Shown here: one piece after another, positions 48,176 through 56,043 of the stretch
Layout: every line of letters begins with the position of its first letter
Numbering within the stretch: the stretch's first letter is position 1
From: Acetivibrio straminisolvens JCM 21531
Lineage (GTDB): Bacteria; Bacillota; Clostridia; Acetivibrionales; Acetivibrionaceae
Direction: 5' to 3'
Assembly (NCBI RefSeq): GCF_000521465.1
Contig: NZ_BAVR01000018.1
Span: 1 to 57,682, forward strand
Length of the DNA: 57,682 bases
Notes under the pieces: generated by a model
Told to the model about the DNA's origin: nothing
Database searches by the model: none
Seen by the model: only the letters and a program-made list of their open reading frames with translations
Translations under genes and position numbers: made by a program

Positions 48176-48625
48176 ATGTTTGAAATAATACTGCTTCTTG
48201 TTAAGGTTGTTTTTACATTGGTTATCTACCTGTTTATTTTTGGGGTTATACGATTAATTTATCTTGACATTAAATCAATGAGCGTCAGCAAAACTGACAA
48301 TACGGGTTTTTATCCGTACCTTAAGCTTATAAATCAGCGGGAGATGCTGAGCTTCAAGGTTGAGGAAAATTATACATTAAAAAAGAGTGTAACTATCGGG
48401 CGCAATGATAAAAATGATATAGTAATAAAAGACCCGTTTATTTCAGGGATTCATGCATATATTATGGTTGAAGACCAGTCAATCCGTATAAAAGATATGG
48501 GAAGCAAGAACGGGACCTTTGTTAATGGCACAAGGCTTAATGAAGGAGAAATAGTTTCATTAAAAGATGGGGATAACATTAAGATCGGACATGTAAAATT
48601 CTTGTTTGTTTCGATGGGTAAATGA
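48176..48625 (+). CDS. Membrane-anchored FHA-domain protein
   Basis: 149 residues: one N-terminal transmembrane helix (about 5-28), linker, and a cytoplasmic FHA domain with the phosphothreonine-binding pattern TIGRNDKNDIVIKD, SGIHAYI, DMGSKNGTFVNGTRL. The SxxH site reads SGIH. It starts a three-gene operon FHA-ftsW-pbp that is widespread in clostridia and actinobacteria, where the FHA protein probably links Ser/Thr kinase signalling to wall synthesis (inference). The ftsW start follows 11 bases after the stop. Confidence 0.9.
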   Translation: MFEIILLLVKVVFTLVIYLFIFGVIRLIYLDIKSMSVSKTDNTGFYPYLKLINQREMLSFKVEENYTLKKSVTIGRNDKNDIVIKDPFISGIHAYIMVEDQSIRIKDMGSKNGTFVNGTRLNEGEIVSLKDGDNIKIGHVKFLFVSMGK

Positions 48626-48636
48626 GGTGTATTCTA

Positions 48637-49904
48637 ATGCTTGGAGCAATAACGTACCGCCGGCCTTTAAACTTAATAGCGGCATTTAATATTATTGGGT
48701 ATCTATTCTTGTTTTTTAGCAGTACGCCCTACAACTGGATGACATTGGCGGTGGGAGGAGCGGCAACTCTAATCATATGTTCTGCCTGCTTTACAATCAT
48801 CAAAAGGGACCGTGGGATGAATATCTTATCTTGATAGTATCGATGCTTTTGAGTGTTGGATTGATGACGATTTACCGCCTAAATGAAAGCCTGGGACTTA
48901 AACAGTTGGTATGGATAGCGGTAGGTCTAGGAATGTTTTTTGCTTTTTATCATGTATATATTAAAGTTGACAAATGGGATAGATTTGCCTATGTATACAT
49001 ATCTCTTTGTGCTGCGTTGTACCTTGTAACATTGATTTTGGGAAGGAATATAAACGGTGCGGTAAACTGGATAGTAATCGGCGGTTTTTCTTTTCAACCG
49101 TCAGAGCTTTGCAAAATTTTGTTTGTCTTTTTCCTGGCAGCATATTTTAAAAATCCGGATAATTTATTTTTGACAAAATACATACAGGATGAAAGATTAA
49201 GAATACTTTTAAACAGAGCATTGTTAATGCTTGTTGTTTATTGCAATATAGGCCTTCTTGTTCTTCAGAGGGAGCTTGGAACGGCTCTTTTGTTGTATTC
49301 GACTTTTCTTGTTGTTCTCTATGTTTTCAGCAAGGATTTGAAAATGTTTTTGATAAATTCCGCCTTTATAGTTCCCGGTGTAATCTTGGGATATTTCAAG
49401 TTTTATCATTTGAGGGTCAGAGTGGATGCATGGATTAATCCGTGGGCAGATATTACAGATAAGGGCTATCAGATAACTCAATCCTTGTTTGCCATTGCCT
49501 CCGGTGGATTTTTCGGCACGGGAATAGGCATGGGCAGGCCGGACATGGTGCCGGCGGTAAGTACCGACTTTATTTTTTCTGCAATATGCGAAGAGATGGG
49601 GATTTTTGGTGGAGCTGCGGTGGTTCTGTTGTGCATGCTCTTTACCTATAGGGGAATTAAAATAGTGCTTGGACTTAAAGATAGGTTTAAAAAGGTATTG
49701 GGTTTGGGAATCGTGACGATGATTGGATTGCAAACCTTTATTATCATTGGAGGGGTAATAAAGCTAATTCCATTGACAGGGATAACCCTTCCCTTTGTAA
49801 GTTACGGAGGGAGCTCCCTTGTAACGAGCTTTATTGCATTGGGGATTCTTCAGGTGATATCAAATCCGAGATTTGACAGGGTAGGCGGTGAGGCTGATGG
49901 ATGA
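48637..49904 (+). CDS. ftsW: SEDS-family glycosyltransferase FtsW/RodA (frameshifted)
   Basis: About 422 residues rejoined, about ten transmembrane helices. SEDS motifs: NGAVNWIVIGGFSFQPSELC, VLQRELGTALLLYSTFLVVL, VRVDAWINPWADITDKGYQI, GIGMGRPDMVPAVSTDFIFS, PFVSYGGSSL. It polymerises lipid II into glycan strands together with the next-door class B PBP. ATG at 48637 follows GAGGTG by seven bases. The frame breaks near 48816: IKRDRGMNILS then stop, the next frame giving GDEYLILIVSMLLSVG (GGGG read as GGG). Confidence 0.92.
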
Positions 49905-51309
49905 AAATAAAAAGATTATTCATGTACTGATTGCAATATGTTCTCTCTTTTTTATCATAGTGGGATATCTTACGTATATTCAACTCTTTAGAAGCCGGGA
50001 TTTTATGGCCAATACTTACAACCGAAGGCAATTTAAAATAGAGGAGAATACGGCAAGGGGCAATATATATGACAGAAACGGAGTTTTGCTTGCATACAGT
50101 GAAGCAAAGGGTGGTGAGCAGGAGAGAATCTATCCTTATGGGTCACTTTACAGCCAGGTAATCGGTTACAGTTCAAAAGTGTACGGCAAGTCGCAGATTG
50201 AAGCCGCCTACAATAAAGAGTTGTTGGGAGTTGATGATTTAAGCCAGGTGTTTGGAATGGTCAGCGGTTCCAACTTACCCACTCGAAAGGGAAACAATCT
50301 CTATCTCACCGTTGATCATAAGCTCCAGGCCCTTGGGGGAGAGCTTCTTAACGGGAAAAAGGGAGCTGTGGTGGCTATGGACCCCAAGACAGGGGAAATT
50401 CTTGCTTTGGTAAGCAGCCCGAATTTTGACCCCCATGCAAAAGAACTGGAGAAAAACTGGCAGAGTATGGTTGAATCTCCGGATGCACCTTTTCTTTGCC
50501 GTGCTGTTCAAGGACTGTATGCGCCGGGTTCAACTTTTAAAATACTGATTACTGCTGCGGCTATTGAGAACGGATTGGAAAATAAAGTGTTTGATGACAG
50601 TGGCTCTATTGTTATTGACGGAAGGGAAATAAGGAACTCAGAAAGCAAAGCCCATGGAAAGATAGATTTGAAGAGGGCTCTTGCGGTATCGAGCAATGTG
50701 GTATATGCCCAGTTGGGGACGGAGCTTGGTATGACCAAGTTTACGGATATAACAAATCGCGCGGGATTTGAAATGGGAATTCCTTTTGATATTCCAATGA
50801 GTAAAAGCCGATTTCCTTATGAGAAAATGGATAAAACCGATCTGGCCGAGGCGGCTATTGGACAGGGAAAGATTTTGGTAACCCCTCTTCACATGGCAAT
50901 GATTACAGCGGGAATCGCCAATGAAGGCGTCATGATGGAACCGGTGCTGGTTAAAAGCATTACAAATTCTGAGGGCAAATCGAGTAAGGAAATAAAGGTA
51001 AATAGACTTGGCAGGATAATGGAAGCTGATGTTGCCGAGAAAATTAAAGTAATGATGCAGGAAGTTGTGACTTCCGGTACGGGATATAATGCGGCAATCA
51101 AGGGAATTAATGTTGCCGGTAAGACCGGAACAGCTGAAAATGAGTTGTCGGTAAAAAAGAAGGCAAAGGAACATTCGTGGTTTGTGGGTTTTGCTCCTGC
51201 GGAAGACCCAAAAATTGCCGTCGCTGTCATTGTTGAGTATGAGGGCTCCGGCGGTGATGTTGCAGCTTCCATTGCAAGAAAGGTAATGAAGGAATACCTT
51301 TCGCATTGA
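49897..51309 (+). CDS. pbpA: Class B penicillin-binding protein (transpeptidase)
   Basis: 470 residues. One N-terminal transmembrane helix, a short dimerisation region (ARGNIYDRNGVLLAYSE), then the transpeptidase domain with active-site GSTFK (about 210), SSN (AVSSNVVYAQLG) and KTGTA near the C-terminus (NVAGKTGTAENE). It cross-links peptidoglycan and pairs with the SEDS protein encoded just upstream; the genes overlap by eight bases. The small size and the FHA neighbour match the PbpA/FtsI-like group of clostridia. Confidence 0.93.
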   Translation: MDENKKIIHVLIAICSLFFIIVGYLTYIQLFRSRDFMANTYNRRQFKIEENTARGNIYDRNGVLLAYSEAKGGEQERIYPYGSLYSQVIGYSSKVYGKSQIEAAYNKELLGVDDLSQVFGMVSGSNLPTRKGNNLYLTVDHKLQALGGELLNGKKGAVVAMDPKTGEILALVSSPNFDPHAKELEKNWQSMVESPDAPFLCRAVQGLYAPGSTFKILITAAAIENGLENKVFDDSGSIVIDGREIRNSESKAHGKIDLKRALAVSSNVVYAQLGTELGMTKFTDITNRAGFEMGIPFDIPMSKSRFPYEKMDKTDLAEAAIGQGKILVTPLHMAMITAGIANEGVMMEPVLVKSITNSEGKSSKEIKVNRLGRIMEADVAEKIKVMMQEVVTSGTGYNAAIKGINVAGKTGTAENELSVKKKAKEHSWFVGFAPAEDPKIAVAVIVEYEGSGGDVAASIARKVMKEYLSH

Positions 51310-51335
51310 TTTCTGCAAAAATGGAATAATTTTTC

Positions 51336-51384
51336 TTGATTTTGCCTTGAGAAAGATATACAATAATTAAAGAACGTTTGTTCG
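51336..51384 (+). promoter_or_regulatory. radC promoter with LexA (SOS) box
   Basis: TTGATT, 17 bases, TACAAT (51336-51364). Overlapping the expected transcript start is AGAACGTTTGTTCG (51371-51384), matching the Gram-positive LexA/DinR pattern CGAAC-N4-GTTCG at all but the first base. LexA bound there would block radC until DNA damage. Confidence 0.7.
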
Positions 51385-51410
51385 TGATTATTATATATTG
51401 GTGAGGGATA

Positions 51411-52076
51411 ATGAAGAAAATCAGTGATATGCCTAAGTTTGAAAGACCAAGGGAGAAGCTTCTGGAAAGGGGTGTCGGGTACCTTTCGGACTTGGAACTG
51501 CTTGCGGTTTTGATTGGAAACGGTACTAAAGATTGCAATGTGATGACTGTAGCCAGCAGGATATTGAAGGTCTTGGACAAAGGGTGTGACAGGGTGAGTG
51601 CCAAAGAGCTTCAGGAAATTGAGGGAGTTGGCCCGGCAAAGTCAGCGGTTATTGCCGCATCTCTTGAGTTCGCAAGGCGCAGAATTAGACCGGAGGGCAT
51701 TAAAATAACTTCTCCTTCGGATATATTGCCGCTGATTTCATATATGTCCGGCCGCAAACAGGAGCACTTCATTTGCGTGTCTCTAAACGGTGCCAGTGAA
51801 GTTATTGCCACAAGGGTTGTGTCGGTTGGATTGGTTAACAAGGTGCAGGTCCACCCTAGGGAGGTATTTGCCGATCCCATAACCGACAGGGCAACGGCGG
51901 TTATAGTTGCCCATAACCATCCGTCAGGTTCTCTGGTGCCAAGTCAGGAGGATGTGGATGTGACAAGGCTTCTTAAAGATGCGGGAGATACTCTGGGGAT
52001 AAAGCTCATAGACCATATAATTTTTAGCCGCAGGGGATATTTCAGCTTTCTTGAAAACGGGCAAATGCCGGATTAA
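51411..52076 (+). CDS. radC: RadC/YsnA-type JAB-domain protein
   Basis: 221 residues. N-terminal helix-hairpin-helix-like region (LSDLELLAVLIGNGTKDCN; LQEIEGVGPAKSAVIAASLE) and a JAB1/MPN metalloprotein domain with the metal signature EVFADPI ... VAHNHPSGSLVPSQEDVDVT. Historically linked to DNA repair, though the biochemical activity is unproven. The LexA-type box in its promoter supports DNA-damage regulation. Frame intact and length normal. Ribosome site GAGGGAT. Confidence 0.93.
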   Translation: MKKISDMPKFERPREKLLERGVGYLSDLELLAVLIGNGTKDCNVMTVASRILKVLDKGCDRVSAKELQEIEGVGPAKSAVIAASLEFARRRIRPEGIKITSPSDILPLISYMSGRKQEHFICVSLNGASEVIATRVVSVGLVNKVQVHPREVFADPITDRATAVIVAHNHPSGSLVPSQEDVDVTRLLKDAGDTLGIKLIDHIIFSRRGYFSFLENGQMPD

Positions 52077-52126
52077 TATAGGTGCATCCGGCGGTCTACT
52101 GCTTGATATATACGGGGAGACGAGAT

Positions 52127-52424
52127 TTGAACCAAATTAAAGGGAAGAGTGCAGCGGTAAAATGTCTGGACGGTATTATAATAAATCCCGGAGAAACCTT
52201 TTCCTACTGGAGGTTTATAGGGAAGCCGACGGCCCAAAAAGGCAAAGAATCATAATATAACCCATGAGTATTGGGGCGGATATATAAGACACAATGAAAT
52301 TCGAAGGCGTGTTTATAACGTGGAGAAAAAGCTTGTTGAGGATGAATATGTAACGGAGAATCATGCACTCATGATGTATCAGCCTTTTATAGAGTACAGA
52401 CCTGAGGAGAAAATTGAAAAATAA
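52127..52424 (+). pseudogene. vanW: vanW-like gene remnant with internal deletion
   Basis: First part reads AAVKCLDGIIINPGETFSYW and RFIGKPTAQKG then stops; the second part, in another frame, reads NHNITHEYWGGYIRHNEIRR, RVYNVEKKLVEDEYVTENHA and ends at 52424. These match the start and end of the VanW family core, but the roughly 150 residues normally between them (the GGGLCQLSNLI region and beyond) are gone, and the usual N-terminal part is also missing. It is a genuine deletion, not a single-base error. VanW function is unknown; it is found beside vancomycin-resistance genes but also widely in clostridia. Confidence 0.75.
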
Positions 52425-53003
52425 ATAGAGCTCATGATGATCTGTGCTCCGGCCGATATAAATCTCTACACACCTGCAAACAATCTCTCGACTGCCTGCA
52501 AGCATTCCAAAACCCATACCAACCTTTGCTCGACTATCAGAGATACCTTAGAAACCTGTTGCAATCTTTCGACTGCAACAGACCTCCAGCATATAATATT
52601 GCTTCCACAGGGATTACTATACCAGTAAGGATTACCACACAAGTTAGTAAGCTAATGGATGCAAAATTAATGCCTGCGGAACCTCTGATAATCTTAGCTC
52701 GAATAATATATATCCCTTGAGACCATATTACAGTAACAAAAGGAAATAATCAAAAGCAATTTGAAAATTACCATTAGGGGTTACTACAATATAGCCTTGC
52801 AGAACATATAATATTCTTCCCGCCGGCTAATACCAAGCTTAAGCAAATATGCAAAACCTGGCATCAACCTTTGGCCGACCATCATAAAGCCAGTTTAAGA
52901 ACCTTATAATGATCTTTGCTCAACCATCATGAACCCTACGCTAATTATTATGAACCGTTTTTTAAGATAAATTCATGGCAAAATATAGAAATTGATAATT
53001 GCT
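52425..53003 (-). repeat. Gene-free region with degenerate repeats of about 40 bases
   Basis: Five related segments on the plus strand: CAATCTCTCGACTGCC (52481), CAACCTTTGCTCGACTATC (52520), CAATCTTTCGACTGCAAC (52562), CAACCTTTGGCCGACCATC (52865) and GATCTTTGCTCAACCATC (52911), spaced 39, 42 and 46 bases within blocks. Minus-strand consensus about GATRGTCGAGCAAAGGTTG. No protein-coding frame accounts for them. Confidence 0.55.
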
Positions 53004-54777
53004 TTACTTTTGGTTCAATTCATCATAATTGAGAAACGGTTCGGGCATGGGTGGATTGGTGCTTTGCACTCTGGCTTTTCTTTTTCTTAAAATGATTAAA
53101 ATTACGGCAGCTATAGTTATTGCAGTGATAAGTCCAAATATAACAAAGATGATTATAACTCTTTTTATAGTAAGCTTAATTGAGACTCTTTGGATGTTGT
53201 CTAGGGCATTTTCATAATCGGGATTGAGCTCGAGACTCTTATTGAATGCTTCCAATGCTTTGTCAAGTTTACCCTGACCTTCGAAGGCGAGACCTTTATT
53301 ATTATATATATTGTAATCAGCTATATTTAACTTGATTGCTTCTTCGCAGCACTCAAGAGCTTCAGTGTACTTGGATAGTTTTAACAAAGCGGCACTTTTG
53401 TTGGCAAATCCCATAACATTATCAGGATCTGCTTCAATAGCTTTATTTGCATTTTCAATAGCTTCTTCAAATCTTTCAAGCTCAATCAATGCAAACGCTT
53501 TATTTGAATAGGTAACAGAAAGAAGTTTTGGATTTTTTAATGGCAGTTCAATAGCTTTATTTAAATTTGTTAGAGCTTCTTCAAACATTCCTTTTTGGAT
53601 AGAGAACTTCCAATATTTGTGTACGCCTGAATACAAAAGTTAATGTCTTCGGGATTTAACTCAATGGCTTTTTTGCTCGCTTCAATTGATTCATCAAGTC
53701 TATCAAGATAGAATAATGAAGAGCCTTTTGCACCGTAAGCTGCGCCAAGATAGGATCAATTTCAATTGCCTTGTCGCTGAATACAAGAGCTTCTTCATAC
53801 CGGTCAAGCATGTTTAGAACATAGGCTTTATCGGCATATGCGAGAGCATTTTTGGGATCTAACTCAATGGCTTTTTCAACTGCTTCAAGGGATTCTTCGT
53901 AATAATTCTCAAAAAGTAATGCTACTGACTTGTTCGTAAGGATGAGTGATTCGTGTGCAGGATTTTGAGCAACGTTTAATTCTGATGCTTTGTTGCAGTA
54001 ATCGATGGCCTCTTTATATCTTCCTAAATTTACTAGGAAGTTAGATTTATTTATGTATGCTTCAATCATGTTGGGATTAATTTCGATAGTCTCGTCGCAC
54101 CAATTGATAGCTTCCTCGTAATTACCTAAAAAAGAATATGCCAAGCTCATGGCTATACGTGCGTCGATACTGTTGCTAAAAAGCTCCAGAGATTTCTTAC
54201 ATGCTTCGATAGCTTCTTCGGGTTTCTTAAGCCAAGCCAAAGCATAGCCTTTGTTGGAATATGCAACGGAAAGTATATTTTTATTGTTGGGATTCATGGC
54301 AATTACTTTTTCCGATACATTTAGAGCATCTTCATATTTCTTCATCATCACAAAAATAGATCCTTTTACTGTGTATCCATTAGGTTCGTTGGGAGACAGC
54401 TCAATGAATTTATTAGAGGCTTCAAGAGCTTCTTCAAGTTTATTGGTAAACAGTAGACATATAGATTTGTTTAGATAGGCATCCTTGAAGTTGGGTGATA
54501 GTTCGATTGTACGATTGTAGCATTCAATTGCTTCGCTGTATTTTTCCATACTGTACAAAGCGATTCCTTTATTGAAATAAAGTACGGGAACATTCGGGTC
54601 TAATTCAATGCCCTTATTGTAGCTCTGTATTGCTTCTTCAAATTTTCCGGATTCCAACAAAGAATTTCCTTGCTCGAAATATTGGTAGACTGAGGCAGCG
54701 CTTGACATAAAAGTTAGTGAAGAAAAGGAAATTAGAATAATACTAATTGTGATAATTAATTTTAATGTAGTTTTCAT
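53004..54777 (-). CDS. Membrane-anchored TPR protein (two frameshifts)
   Basis: About 591 residues rejoined. Signal peptide (TISIILISFSSLTFMSSAAS), a long array of about 14 TPR repeats of the YNKGIELDPN/YSEAIECYNRTIEL type, then a transmembrane helix near the C-terminus (VIIIFVIFGLITAITIAAVI) and a basic, Pro-rich cytoplasmic tail ending NYDELNQK. TPR arrays bind partner proteins; here the array is outside the membrane. Two lost bases: near 53742 (DPILAQLTVQ then stop, next frame AAYGAKGSSLFYLDR) and near 53591 (SSLSKKECLKKL then stop, next frame GMFEEALTNLNKAIEL). Both restore the TPR rhythm. RBS AAAGGAG. Confidence 0.82.
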
Positions 54778-54813
54778 AACATACTCCTTTACTCCTTTAG
54801 TATTTTACGGTTA

Positions 54814-54843
54814 ATTATACCATATGTCGGGATTGGCAATCAA
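54814..54843 (-). promoter_or_regulatory. Sigma-A promoter of the TPR gene
   Basis: TTGATT, 18 bases, TATAAT on the minus strand, about 37 bases upstream of the TPR gene start. Confidence 0.5.
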
Positions 54844-55056
54844 TGCAATTTTGGAGTAAATCTATATATTCAGAACATGTCATTTAGTAGATATATCAAT
54901 TTTTAAATCATTAGTTTTTTAGTTTGTGTCGAAAAATGTCGGTGTTAAATGCCAGTTTTAGAATTGATATCCTTTGGTGTTTTATGCTATTTTATAAAAT
55001 AGAAATTATTTTCCAACACAAAAGTACCTAAATATGAAAATCAGGAGGCTTATGCA

Positions 55057-55838
55057 ATGGTAAAAAAAAGTTTTTGGCTGTCGCAGCAATAACTTGTGCC
55101 ATTAGTGTTTAAGCGGCATGTAATAAACTGACAACTGATTCCGGTAGTGAAGTTAATAGTTATGTGGGAATTAATTTGCCGAATTTTAGAGAAGTAACAC
55201 CTCTAGAGGAATATGAGATTAATTGGACAAGGTATGAAACATTGGATGAAGCAACTGCCGTTTCTAAAGCTGATCTTATAGCTAAAGTTACCTTAAAATC
55301 AAAGAAAGAGTATATTCAAGATACTAAAGAAATACCTGAAATTCCACCTGAGATTCCTGAACTTTATTATACTGTTTTTGATTTTAGTGTAGATGAAATA
55401 TATTACTGCAGGGATAATGATATAAAGAAAGGCGGTTCATTAAAGGCTTTTACTACTGCTAATTCATATGACTGGACTGAGGAATTGATTGAAATAAATG
55501 AAAATGAAGAGTGCATAGTTTTCTTTACAAAAGTTCAGCCTATGCCTGAAGATGCAGCGAAATCATATGAAATAGCCGATTATGTTTTGACTAGTCCGGT
55601 ACAACTGGTATTTAAGAAAAGCAAGCATGGCTATGAAGTACATAAGGACTTGATACTTTTTTCAAAGAATGGAGTTGAGATAGACTCGAAAGAGTTGGAA
55701 ATAAATCCTGATGTAATGAGTCAAAAAGAAATAATGGATAGAAAAAGACGAAAGAATTTTGTGGTAGTAAAAAATGAAATCAAGAAAATTATTGAAAAAA
55801 TAGTGGAGAAAGATAATGAGACACTATGTATCTGTTAG
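55057..55838 (+). CDS. Putative lipoprotein (start-region frameshift and internal TAA)
   Basis: About 260 residues. AGGAGG is eight bases before the ATG at 55057. With nine instead of eight A at 55062-55069 the start reads MVKKKFLAVAAITCAISV, followed by TAA at 55110 and then AACNKLTTDSGS; a Leu codon (TTA) in place of TAA would complete the lipobox VLAAC. The body (TPLEEYEINWTRYETLDEAT; LYYTVFDFSVDEIYYCRDND; ENEECIVFFTKVQPMPED) is a soluble extracellular domain of a type I recognise in clostridial lipoproteins without a named function. The C-terminus is Lys/Glu-rich. Without correction, translation could begin only at a GTG at 55164, giving 224 residues and no export signal. Confidence 0.65.
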
Positions 55839-56043
55839 AGGACGGGTTGAATGTTAACAATAATTTTCCATTTATAAAAAGAGTAATTGATGGGAATTAG
55901 GCATTGACCAATATATTGTTTTGCTATAAATTCTAAATAGTTACATAATGTCTTGTAATTTGGCATAGATATCTAGATTCTGTAAGTAATCTGGTGTTAT
56001 AGGGGATATTTAACTAATTATTTTTCAAATAGGGGGAATTACA

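Noticed and set aside
52481-52928. CRISPR array
   Set aside because: Repeats are degenerate, spacing varies between 39 and 46 bases with a large gap, and no cas gene is present.
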